Shown one piece after another: positions 7,524 to 14,554 of a stretch of 19,426 nucleotides of DNA. The position numbers and the translations under genes were made by a program. Position 1 is the first letter of the stretch. Every line of letters begins with the position of its first letter. Under the pieces are notes generated by a model that had not been told where the DNA came from, made no database searches, and was given only the letters and a program-made list of their open reading frames with translations. Source of the stretch: an uncultured Arcanobacterium sp. (GTDB lineage: Bacteria; Actinomycetota; Actinomycetes; Actinomycetales; Actinomycetaceae); contig NZ_CAMXYE010000019.1 of NCBI RefSeq assembly GCF_947253055.1, positions 1 to 19,426 of the forward strand. The letters are read 5' to 3'.

Positions 7524-9088
7524 GTGCAGATAAAGTAAGTACCTCAGAATGGCGGCGTTTCCATAAAGTCACTCCGCTCGCCAGTGCTGGCTCTTTTTGG
7601 CTAGTGCTACTTTTTGGTCTGTACCAAGTGGCGAGTAATTTAGTGGAAAACGGGGGAATACAAGATTTACGGGAGTCGCTGCGCTCCGGCGATATTTATT
7701 CAAAGACTCTCTATATACTCGGTGGGGTAATACTGATAACCCTTGGCTTAGTGGTATTTTCGGTAATCTCCTGGCGGAGAAAAAAATACGCCATCAATGC
7801 CTCCGGTATTCACTTGCGCCAAGGAGTATTTTGGCGGAGTCATTCGCATATGCGCTGGGATAGATTGCAGTCAGTCGAAGTAAAACAGACACTTTTTGGG
7901 AGAATCTTCGGTTTCGGCTCTCTGCAGCTCACTTCAGCTGGGGCTAGTGAAGATCCGCTCGAGCTCGGTTTGCTGCGCCTAGCAGACTGCGCAAAACTGC
8001 GCAAAGAAATTCTTCAAGGCCTGGAAGCTGCGCGCTCTGGAGATACAAATTTCTTTGCAAATATAGCAGCGGAGAAATCTAGCATAACCACCGAAGAAGA
8101 TACGCCGGAAGCTCTGCTGCGAGCCACCCTAGCAGCCACTAGCGCAGAAACTACCGAAAATTCGCTCGCGATTCCGGTATTCGACGTAGATGACGAAGCG
8201 GGAGATAATCTCATATTCTCGCTACCTACCGGCAGATTGATTGGCTCTCGCCTATTGGATATGGGCAGTTTATTAGCAGTAATATTTGCAGCTGCGCTAT
8301 TGGTAGTACAGGTGTTGGATAATAAGGGTGGAATACTAGGACTTTTAATTGTGCTGATAGCTGCTTCCCAGCAGGTAGTCAAACCAATTTTGAAATCTTA
8401 TGGCACAAAAGTCTATCTTTCTCCGCAGGGCTTACGCCGCAGGTCCGGGGCTACTACCGTAGTTACGCGCACCTACCCTCCGCAGCGAATTCACGCCGTA
8501 GAAGTAACGCAGAAAATTCTTTGGAAACCGCTAGGCTGGTGGCAAATAGAGATAACTGCAGCCGGAGAAAAAATACTCGAAAACCTCTCCGATACTTTTG
8601 TGAGTGTCGCGCGGCGCGCCGAAATGCAGCATTTGCTGTGGACGATTTTACCGCAACTAGGGGTGGAGGATTCCGATGCACTTCTCGAAGAAGCATTTCG
8701 GGGGCAGGGCAGCGGAAAATACTTTGCCGGGGCGCCGGCGCGGGCGCGACTCTTTGATCCGATCGGTGCGCCGGGACGGGGAATATTTGCCAATAAAAGA
8801 GTGATAATTATGCGCTCGGGTAGATGGGGAAGATCAGTGAGTTTTACTCTGCAAGACCACATTCAATCGCACGCTTTTTCCACCGGACCCCTCCAGCGCC
8901 AGCGCTCTTTAGCGAGCTTTTCGGTGCACACTATACCGGGAAGTACCCGCCGCAAAGTGCGGAATTTAGATGTCGATTATCTATGGAAACTGTGGGCAGA
9001 AGAAGAGGCATTGGCGGCGCAAGCGCGCAGCGTGGGCGTGAGTGAATCCTTAAAAGAGTGGAAAAAACGAATCGGTTTTTCGGCTTAA
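7520..9088 (+). CDS. Multi-PH-domain membrane protein, YdbT-like
   Basis: A 522-residue membrane protein with a duplicated layout. A TM pair (about 22-43 and 63-84) is followed by a bPH2 domain (about 86-165, including RQGVFWRSHSHMRWDRLQSV). A second TM pair (about 243-265 and 268-287) is followed by a second bPH2 domain (about 292-375, including YPPQRIHAVEV). A third, more divergent PH-like segment lies at about 420-490. This matches the YdbT architecture, which pairs with a YdbS-like partner such as the gene just upstream. The GTG start lies within the upstream stop (GTGA). Residues 170-235 form an acidic, Thr/Ala-rich linker of low conservation. Function is unknown. Confidence 0.8.
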   Translation: MSADKVSTSEWRRFHKVTPLASAGSFWLVLLFGLYQVASNLVENGGIQDLRESLRSGDIYSKTLYILGGVILITLGLVVFSVISWRRKKYAINASGIHLRQGVFWRSHSHMRWDRLQSVEVKQTLFGRIFGFGSLQLTSAGASEDPLELGLLRLADCAKLRKEILQGLEAARSGDTNFFANIAAEKSSITTEEDTPEALLRATLAATSAETTENSLAIPVFDVDDEAGDNLIFSLPTGRLIGSRLLDMGSLLAVIFAAALLVVQVLDNKGGILGLLIVLIAASQQVVKPILKSYGTKVYLSPQGLRRRSGATTVVTRTYPPQRIHAVEVTQKILWKPLGWWQIEITAAGEKILENLSDTFVSVARRAEMQHLLWTILPQLGVEDSDALLEEAFRGQGSGKYFAGAPARARLFDPIGAPGRGIFANKRVIIMRSGRWGRSVSFTLQDHIQSHAFSTGPLQRQRSLASFSVHTIPGSTRRKVRNLDVDYLWKLWAEEEALAAQARSVGVSESLKEWKKRIGFSA

Positions 9089-9115
9089 ACTATTTTCTTT
9101 TACACGAGGAATTGC

Positions 9116-10018
9116 ATGAGCAGTACGGGAAGATTGGGTATTGGTATTATCTCCGCTGGCAAAGTTGGAGCTACTCTAGGTAATGCGCTGCGGGGGCAAG
9201 GCCATGCAATTATCGGTGCCTACGCTGCTTCGGAAGATTCACAAGAGCGTTTAGCTACTTTACTTCCCGGCGTACCAGCTTTAGAGGTCACTGCAATTGT
9301 GGAACGCGCTGAGCTGGTGCTACTGGCAGTTCCAGATGACGAATTAGCACCGCTCGTGGCTGGGCTGGCGAAATTATCAGCCTGGCAAGCTGGGCAAATA
9401 GTAATCCACACCGCCGGGCGTTACGGCGCAGAAGTATTGGCACCCGCGCGGGCGTTAGGGGCGCTCTGCCTAGCTATTCATCCGGCCATGACTTTTACCG
9501 GTACTTCCCTCGATATAGCGCGCCTACGGGGCTGCCCTTTCGCCGTGACTGCGCCAGCATCTTTACAGCCAATTGGCCAAGCTTTAGTGGCAGAGATAGG
9601 TGGAGAGCCGGTGATAGTGGCAGAAGCCGATCGCACTGCCTACCATATGGCGCTCAGCCACGGCGCTAATCATAGCGTCACGCTCATTAGCCAATCCCTA
9701 CAAATACTGGAAAAAATCGGCATAGCCAATCCAGGAGAATATCTCCGTCCGCTTATGCAAGCGGCCGTAGAAGAGGCCTTGCAATCTGGTGATGCACTTT
9801 TGACGGGTCCAATTTCGCGCGGAGATACGGGCAGTGTGGCGGCGCATTTGCAAGCCTTGCAAGAGCTAAGCGAAGAAGATAGTAGCTGTGTAAATACGGC
9901 AGCTACCTATCGTACTTTAGGAATTGCGACGGTGGCTCGAGCGGCTTGGCGCGGAAAAATTTCGGAGAGTAAAGCGGCGGAGTTACTGGCCTTATTGGTG
10001 GATGAGGCTGCGGAGTAG
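9116..10018 (+). CDS. Rossmann-like / DUF2520 protein
   Basis: A 300-residue soluble protein that begins with a dinucleotide-binding fold (IGIISAGKVGATLG, 8-21) and continues with a helical domain of the DUF2520 type. Family-like blocks are LAIHPAMTFTG, YHMALSHGANH and LLTGPISRGDTGSV. Such proteins resemble NADP-dependent dehydrogenases of the ketopantoate reductase / pyrroline carboxylate reductase type, but the substrate is unknown. In actinobacteria the gene usually stands directly before panC; here only a panC remnant follows. ACGAGGA nine bases before the ATG is a good ribosome site. Confidence 0.85.
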   Translation: MSSTGRLGIGIISAGKVGATLGNALRGQGHAIIGAYAASEDSQERLATLLPGVPALEVTAIVERAELVLLAVPDDELAPLVAGLAKLSAWQAGQIVIHTAGRYGAEVLAPARALGALCLAIHPAMTFTGTSLDIARLRGCPFAVTAPASLQPIGQALVAEIGGEPVIVAEADRTAYHMALSHGANHSVTLISQSLQILEKIGIANPGEYLRPLMQAAVEEALQSGDALLTGPISRGDTGSVAAHLQALQELSEEDSSCVNTAATYRTLGIATVARAAWRGKISESKAAELLALLVDEAAE

Positions 10019-10020
10019 TT

Positions 10021-10149
10021 TTGGGTCAATTTTTAGCTAGTACTTTCTTGCCGGCTGCCGCGGATTTCCAAGGTGCCGCGCGTATTATTCTGGCCACGTG
10101 GGTAGCAGGTATCCGGCTTATAGACAACCTCGCTATAGAAATAAAATGA
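10021..10149 (+). pseudogene. panC: panC remnant (C-terminal end of pantothenate synthetase)
   Basis: Bases 10021-10149 read 42 codons and a TGA. The end reads FQGAARIILA then TWVAGIRLIDNLAIEIK. This matches the C-terminus of PanC, which in Mycobacterium tuberculosis as I recall it reads GRLLVAARLGTTRLLDNIAIEI. The remaining roughly 250 residues, including the ATP-binding HIGH-like motif, are absent, and DUF2520 ends three bases before. The TTG at 10021 has a GGAG five bases upstream, so a 42-residue peptide could still be made, but it could not be an active enzyme. An R-to-W change in the conserved AARVG stretch supports decay. The position between DUF2520 and lysS is where intact panC normally sits. 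Confidence 0.75.
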
Positions 10150-10200
10150 AGCTGCGCTGCTTATCACGCGCTGGCACCGGCCGGAAGCAGCAGAAAATTA

Positions 10201-10248
10201 TATACTTAGGGCAAGCCCGCCGGGCGAAAAGATAGGCTTTTTAAGAAA
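10201..10248 (+). promoter_or_regulatory. Possible -10 element and weak hairpin before lysS
   Basis: TATACT at 10201-10206 is a five-of-six match to a sigma-70 -10 box, but I see no convincing -35 at 16-18 bases. Just after it, AAGCC 10213-10217 can pair with GGCTT 10235-10239, followed by TTT. That could instead be a weak terminator of the preceding operon. Bases 10150-10200 hold nothing I recognise apart from a short open frame with no family resemblance. Confidence 0.3.
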
Positions 10249-11790
10249 ATGAATGGGAACTCCATGAATAGAAATACGCAATTCGGAGAAGAAGATATTC
10301 CTGAGCAGATTCAGGTGCGGAAGGCCAAGCGGCTGCGGCTTATGGAGCGCGGGCACGATCCCTATCCTGCTGAGCTGCCCATTACCTCTACAATTCAGGA
10401 AGTACGGGCTAAGTATAGCGATGTGGCGCCGGGAGAAGAATTGCCAGACGAAGTGGCACTGGCGGGGCGAGTTATGTTTATGCGCCCGTCGGGGAAAATT
10501 GCTTTCGTGGTACTGCAAGCGGGAGATGGCACGCGGCTGCAAATCATATTTTCCCTCACCAATGTGGGGAAAGAAGAGCTAGATAATCTGAAGGCAGATG
10601 TAGATTTAGGAGATCAGATTTTCGTATCTGGCCACATCGGCGCTTCCCAGCGCGGAGAGCTTTCTGTCTTTGCACACAGCTGGCATATGGCTTCGAAGTC
10701 TTTACGGCCTCTGCCGAAGACTTTCACTGACGCCGATGGACATGAGAGTAGCTTAAATGAAGAAACGCGGATTCGCCGGCGGCATCTTGATTTAATTACC
10801 CGCCAGAGCGCGCGCGATATGGTGCGGATTCGGGCAGCTCTTATGCGCTCGCTACGGCGTACTTTTGAGAGCCAAGATTATATCGAGGTGGAGACCCCTA
10901 TACTGCAGACCCTACACGGAGGTGCGGCAGCTCGGCCTTTCACAACTCATATTAATGCTTATGATGAAGATTTATATCTGCGCATTGCCACGGAGCTCTA
11001 TCTGAAACGCTCTGTAGTAGGAGGAGTAGATAAGGTATACGAGATAGGGAAGAATTTCCGCAATGAAGGTGCAGATTCTTCGCATTCGCCGGAATTTACT
11101 GCTTTGGAAGCCTACCAGGCTTACGGCACCTACGATACGATGGCGCAGCTAGCGCAGGATTTAGTGCAAAATGCCGCTCGGGATATTTTCGGCACCACCT
11201 CTGTCACTCTCGCCGATGGGAGTATCTATGAACTAGGGGGAGAGTGGGCGCAACTAGACCTCTACGGATCACTTTCGGAGAAACTGGGAGAAGAGATAAC
11301 GGTAGATACGCCGCGGGAGCGTTTGGAAAAAATTGCGCAGCAGCATGATATCGGCGTTAAAGATTATGCGGTAAACGGCAAAATCGTAGAAGATATTTGG
11401 GAAGAGCTCGTGGGCAATCATCTCTATGCCCCCACCTTTGTGCGCGATTTCCCAGAAGATACTTCGCCGCTTACCAGATATCACCGGAGCAAGCCCGGCT
11501 TGACGGAGAAATGGGATCTTTATATTCGCGGAGTGGAAACTGGTACCGCCTATTCCGAACTAGCAGATCCGGTGGTGCAGCGCGAGCGCCTTACGCAGCA
11601 ATCTTTAGATGCTGCTAATGGCGATCCAGAGGCTATGCAGCTCGATGAAGAATTTATCGAAGCGATGGAGTATGGTTTCCCGCCGTCCGGTGGAATCGGG
11701 ATGGGAATCGATCGTATTCTAATGGCCATGACTGGTTTAGGAATTCGGGAAACGATTACTTTCCCCTTCGTGAAACCGGCGCAAAAGTAG
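10249..11790 (+). CDS. lysS: Lysyl-tRNA synthetase (class II)
   Basis: LysS charges tRNA-Lys with lysine in the cytosol. The chain has 513 residues. An N-terminal OB-fold anticodon-binding domain lies at about 70-150, followed by the class II catalytic core. Motif 1 surrounds YIEVETPIL near 211-219, with LHGGAAARPF at 222-231. Motif 2 contains FRNEGAD with HSPEFTALEAY (270-289). Motif 3 is GGIGMGIDRILM near the C-terminus. ATG 10249 and ATG 10264 are both possible starts; neither has a strong ribosome site, and I kept the longer one. It lies 99 bases after the panC remnant. Confidence 0.95.
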   Translation: MNGNSMNRNTQFGEEDIPEQIQVRKAKRLRLMERGHDPYPAELPITSTIQEVRAKYSDVAPGEELPDEVALAGRVMFMRPSGKIAFVVLQAGDGTRLQIIFSLTNVGKEELDNLKADVDLGDQIFVSGHIGASQRGELSVFAHSWHMASKSLRPLPKTFTDADGHESSLNEETRIRRRHLDLITRQSARDMVRIRAALMRSLRRTFESQDYIEVETPILQTLHGGAAARPFTTHINAYDEDLYLRIATELYLKRSVVGGVDKVYEIGKNFRNEGADSSHSPEFTALEAYQAYGTYDTMAQLAQDLVQNAARDIFGTTSVTLADGSIYELGGEWAQLDLYGSLSEKLGEEITVDTPRERLEKIAQQHDIGVKDYAVNGKIVEDIWEELVGNHLYAPTFVRDFPEDTSPLTRYHRSKPGLTEKWDLYIRGVETGTAYSELADPVVQRERLTQQSLDAANGDPEAMQLDEEFIEAMEYGFPPSGGIGMGIDRILMAMTGLGIRETITFPFVKPAQK

Positions 11791-11808
11791 CAAAAGTAGC
11801 AAAAGTAG
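11782..11808 (+). repeat. Three tandem copies of a 9-bp unit over the lysS stop
   Basis: The unit CAAAAGTAG occurs three times without interruption at 11782-11790, 11791-11799 and 11800-11808. The first copy encodes the last two residues of LysS and its TAG stop, so the repeat places two further in-frame TAG codons behind it. Slippage duplication is the simplest explanation. Confidence 0.9.
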
Positions 11809-11823
11809 CGGTTTTCTAAAATT

Positions 11824-11911
11824 CTTAAGCAGCGCTGTTTTTCTGTAAAACTGTGCAGAATTAAGATTGCGCTGCGTTTAAGTAAGATTTGTGCTGCGCA
11901 GAACTAAGGTT
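11824..11911 (+). repeat. Nested direct and inverted repeats after lysS
   Basis: CTTAAGCAGCGC (11824-11835) can pair with GCGCTGC-GT-TTAAG (11869-11882), a 12-bp stem with a two-base bulge. CTGTGCAGAATTAAGATT (11851-11868) recurs as CTGCGCAGAACTAAGGTT (11894-11911) with 15 of 18 bases equal. AAGATTGCGCTGCG (11863) also recurs as AAGATTTGTGCTGCG (11884). The elements are non-coding. They could be a lysS 3' structure, binding sites for the downstream regulator, or decayed sequence. The rest of 11809-11970 shows nothing I recognise. Confidence 0.5.
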
Positions 11912-11979
11912 TTGTGGGTGCAGTGGGTAGGTTTTCTTAGCCTTGCCCAAATGTGCAATTTTGTGCTTTCCTTTTAGGA

Positions 11980-12012
11980 TATCTTGCAGGCGTATATTAT
12001 AGAAGCAAGATA
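11980..12012 (+). promoter_or_regulatory. Promoter -10 region enclosed by a perfect inverted repeat (likely operator)
   Basis: TATCTTGC (11980-11987) and GCAAGATA (12005-12012) are perfect 8-bp arms separated by 17 bases. The spacer contains TATATTAT (11993-12000), a good -10 candidate, so transcription would begin close to the right arm. No strong -35 is visible. The site is 17 bases before the start codon of a SorC-type regulator, which fits autoregulation by that protein. Confidence 0.55.
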
Positions 12013-12016
12013 CAAC

Positions 12017-12023
12017 GGAGGAG
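12017..12023 (+). promoter_or_regulatory. Strong ribosome binding site of the SorC-type regulator
   Basis: GGAGGAG lies six bases before ATG 12030 and fixes the start of the gene. It is among the strongest ribosome sites in the window. Confidence 0.85.
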
Positions 12024-12029
12024 AAACTC

Positions 12030-12980
12030 ATGGCGGAAAGGCAGAATATCGCTTATGAAGCGGCGGTAATGCACTACGTGCAGGGTGAAACTATGGAATC
12101 TATCGCCCGCCGCTTAGGGATTTCGCGCTCCACCGTCTCGCGGATGGTGAAAAAAGCTCGCGATGCGGGTTATGTACAGATTACTCTGCACCCGCCACAG
12201 GAACTTGCCGATAATTTAGGCCAGCGGCTTTCCCGTAAATTTGGTATCAATACGCACGTGGTAGCGGTTCCTTTTGGAGCCAATGAAATTCGCCGTCTGG
12301 AAGTGGTAGCCACGATGGCGGGGGTGATTATTTCCGAAGCAATCGCTCCGGCGGATGTGGTCGGAGTGGCGTGGGGAAACACCATTGCGGCAGTGGCAGA
12401 TGCCTTAGTCGTGAAGCCAGCAGCTGGTTCCCTAGTGGTGCAATTGAACGGCGCTGCCAACCAAGTGACCACGGGAATTCCTTATGCGGGAGAGATTATG
12501 GCAGCTTTCGGGAAAGCTTATGGTTCTGCACTCTGCTATTTCCCCGTTCCGGCTTTTTTTGACTATGAAGATACGAAAACAGCTCTGTGGAAAGAAAAAT
12601 CAATTCAGAGCGTGCTGAATTTGCAAGCAAAAGCGAATGTGGCCATCTTTGGCGTGGGCTCTTTAGGATCTTCGATGCCTTCGCAGGTTTATACCGGAGG
12701 ATATTTGACTGCCAGTGAAATGGAGGAGCTGAGCCGAGAAGGGGTAGTGGGTGACGTCTGCACGGTATTGCTGCGTGCAGATGGCTCTTGGGAAGATTTA
12801 CCTCTCAATAGGCGGGCAACTGGCCCGACTCCGGCCGCTCTACAAAAAATTCCCCGCCGAATTTGCGTGGTAGCGGGTGTGGAAAAAGCCGTTCCGCTTT
12901 TGGCTGCTTTACGGGCGGGAGTGGTCACCGATTTAATTATTGACGAAGATACGGCGGTCAAGCTGGAAGAAATTTGCTGA
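12030..12980 (+). CDS. SorC/DeoR-type sugar-binding transcriptional regulator
   Basis: A 316-residue DNA-binding regulator. The helix-turn-helix is at about 19-44 (TMESIARRLGISRSTVSRMV), and the rest is a SorC-type effector domain that normally binds a phosphorylated sugar. Its typical VGVAWGNTI stretch is at 111-119. Members of this family act as effector-controlled repressors or activators of carbohydrate genes. No sugar transport or catabolic gene is adjacent: lysS lies upstream and a convergent membrane gene downstream, so the target is unknown. The inverted repeat in its own promoter points to self-control. Confidence 0.88.
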   Translation: MAERQNIAYEAAVMHYVQGETMESIARRLGISRSTVSRMVKKARDAGYVQITLHPPQELADNLGQRLSRKFGINTHVVAVPFGANEIRRLEVVATMAGVIISEAIAPADVVGVAWGNTIAAVADALVVKPAAGSLVVQLNGAANQVTTGIPYAGEIMAAFGKAYGSALCYFPVPAFFDYEDTKTALWKEKSIQSVLNLQAKANVAIFGVGSLGSSMPSQVYTGGYLTASEMEELSREGVVGDVCTVLLRADGSWEDLPLNRRATGPTPAALQKIPRRICVVAGVEKAVPLLAALRAGVVTDLIIDEDTAVKLEEIC

Positions 12981-12981
12981 G

Positions 12982-13002
12982 AATAGCTACGCCTAGGCTA
13001 TT
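12982..13002. terminator. Weak hairpin between convergent genes
   Basis: AATAGC (12982-12987) pairs with GCTATT (12997-13002) around a nine-base loop, directly after the regulator's stop and overlapping the stop of the minus-strand gene. The stem is short and there is no real U-tract, so a role as a bidirectional terminator is only suggested. Confidence 0.35.
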
Positions 13003-13399
13003 TCTGGCGGGCAGATTTTAGATAACGAGCCGCTAGAAAGCATCCAGCTGGACTTTGTAATCCTAACAGGGTCATAAGAAATACGGGGAATAAGGAAAAA
13101 CCGCTTATTAAGCTAATAATAATTCCGCTCAGCAGCAGTAGAATACCGGAAATTCCCGCTCCAGAAAAAATTTTTATCCACGGGGTGGTTGCCGGCATGG
13201 GAGAAAAGTGACTTTTCCCGACCGCATATCCGGCTACGCTTAAGGTGGGTAGAGCCGGTAAAAAGACCGGAAGCAATGCTGTAAGAGAGTGGTCGGGGTT
13301 GTAAATAGAGACCAGCAAACTAATCGTGAGTACAGTGAGCACTAGGAGAGCTAAGAAACTGCCTATCCGGATTATTCTTTGAGGAGAGATGCTGTGCAT
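12998..13399 (-). CDS. Hypothetical four-TM membrane protein
   Basis: A 133-residue protein that is mostly membrane: hydrophobic spans at about 12-32, 40-60, 77-99 and 101-123, joined by short polar loops (NPDHS, GKSHFSPMPATTPW) and ending in the basic tail RYLKSARQK. I do not recognise the family. The clean alternation of hydrophobic spans and charged ends supports a real gene rather than a chance reading frame. There is no ribosome site before the ATG. A promoter-like -10 ends six bases before it, which would place the transcript start at the ATG itself. It is divergent from the next gene and convergent with the SorC-type regulator. Confidence 0.6.
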   Translation of the reverse strand: MHSISPQRIIRIGSFLALLVLTVLTISLLVSIYNPDHSLTALLPVFLPALPTLSVAGYAVGKSHFSPMPATTPWIKIFSGAGISGILLLLSGIIISLISGFSLFPVFLMTLLGLQSPAGCFLAARYLKSARQK

Positions 13400-13405
13400 A
13401 GCAGT

Positions 13406-13433
13406 ATCTTAACAGGCACGCCTAGAGCGGCAA
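13406..13433 (-). promoter_or_regulatory. Predicted promoter of a leaderless gene
   Basis: On the minus strand, TTGCCG (13428-13433) and TAAGAT (13406-13411) are 16 bases apart, each matching four of six consensus bases. The -10 ends six bases before the ATG at 13399, so transcription should begin at or near the start codon. That agrees with the missing ribosome site. Leaderless mRNAs are common in actinobacteria. Confidence 0.4.
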
Positions 13434-13473
13434 ATGCTTTTCCAGTGCTCCTATTCAAGCTACCGTGTAGAGT

Positions 13474-14511
13474 ATGGCAGAAGGTAAAAATAGCAAGCGT
13501 CCGCGATCGAAAAAAATAGCGCTGGCGGGGAAAAAGACGCCGCATCTGCGCGGTAGTGAGCGGGCGCAAAATAGCGGACGAGTGCAAAGTGGTAGGCGAG
13601 CACAAAGTAGCCGGCGGCAGCCAACTAGGGGGCGCAATTCCGCTCTGCCTAAGCCGGGAAACAGGCAAAAATCGCGCCGTAACGATACCGATTCTGCTCT
13701 TATGCCGCAGCTGGGAAAGAAAAGCCGGCAAAATAAAACGGCGGCGCCTGTGCAAAATTCTCGCTCCAGAAGTAGGGATGGGCAAAGCGCATTCTCGCGG
13801 ATGAAAAATAATTGGGCAGAGAGTTCCCAGCGGCAAAGATGGATTTTACGGATATTACTGCTCCTTGGGGCAATTTTGGCGGTTTTCTTAGTGATACATA
13901 CTATTCGAGGTGCGGTGGCAAGTATGCAGGAAAATCGCACCCAACCGAGCGCGGCAGAAAATTTTGCTCCGGTGCCTTGTAGCACTGCCATGCTCGATAC
14001 CACGGTGGCACATAATGCGCCGGCTGCGGGAGAGCCAGTTTCTTTTACTATTACTTTGAAAAATTCGGCCGGGCAGAAAGCTTGCTATATCGATATGGGG
14101 TATGCCAATGCGGAGCTGCGGCTCTGGAGTGGGAATCAGACTATTTGGGATTCACAAAAATGCCAAGCAGGTGAAGAAAAACGGGTGTTGCTGCTCGATA
14201 AAGGCTTAAGTACCACCCATACTCTGTATTGGAATGGCAATGCGACTGATGCGGCTTGTGCTGATTTGTATCCCGCTAAACCTGGCACCTATAAGATGCA
14301 GCTCTATATAGGTGGGGAAAAAGCGGGGGGAGAAAATAGCTTTTTCTTAGGTGGTGCTGGCGGTAGTGCCAATGCGGATAATGCTAATGAGAATAGCGCC
14401 GGCGGTGCTGGTAATGCAGGCGATGCCAGCGGTACAGGAGATGCTGCCGGCAGCGCGGGCGGCGATGTAGATAAGTCTGCGCCGGCCGCAGATGATACCC
14501 CACAAGATTAG
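13474..14511 (+). CDS. Single-pass membrane protein with basic N-tail and four-Cys exported domain
   Basis: A 345-residue protein of unknown function. Residues 1-123 are very rich in Arg, Lys, Ser and Gln and probably unstructured in the cytoplasm. A single TM lies at about 124-144. Outside, residues about 165-290 form a likely beta-sandwich with cysteines at 169, 204, 230 and 262, enough for two disulfides. The pattern AGEPVSFTITLKN, SGNQTIWDSQKC and C..LYPAKPGTYK resembles exported actinobacterial domains of the BsuPI/DUF4232 kind; that link is by eye only. Residues 292-345 are a Gly/Ala/Asn/Asp low-complexity tail. The ribosome site is weak. The gene converges on radA. Confidence 0.7.
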   Translation: MAEGKNSKRPRSKKIALAGKKTPHLRGSERAQNSGRVQSGRRAQSSRRQPTRGRNSALPKPGNRQKSRRNDTDSALMPQLGKKSRQNKTAAPVQNSRSRSRDGQSAFSRMKNNWAESSQRQRWILRILLLLGAILAVFLVIHTIRGAVASMQENRTQPSAAENFAPVPCSTAMLDTTVAHNAPAAGEPVSFTITLKNSAGQKACYIDMGYANAELRLWSGNQTIWDSQKCQAGEEKRVLLLDKGLSTTHTLYWNGNATDAACADLYPAKPGTYKMQLYIGGEKAGGENSFFLGGAGGSANADNANENSAGGAGNAGDASGTGDAAGSAGGDVDKSAPAADDTPQD

Positions 14512-14512
14512 T

Positions 14513-14546
14513 AATTCCGCTATTTAACTCGAAAGAGCAGAATTTT
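14513..14546. terminator. Imperfect hairpin between convergent genes
   Basis: AATTC (14513-14517) and GCT (14519-14521) pair with AGC (14536-14538) and GAATT (14540-14544), with one C/A mismatch and a 14-base loop. The second arm runs on into TTTT (14543-14546) on the + side. It lies just after the stop of the four-Cys membrane protein and before the end of radA, so it could end transcription of the former. Confidence 0.4.
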
Positions 14547-14554
14547 CTAAATCG

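Noticed and set aside
10146..10240. Short open frame starting with an ATGA overlap after the panC remnant, as a panD relic
   Set aside because: The translation (MKLRCLSRAGTGRK...) has no resemblance to PanD or any family I know.
13387..13412. Plus-strand GAGGAGAG followed by ATG as a small gene
   Set aside because: The frame closes after seven codons and lies antisense to the start of the four-TM gene.
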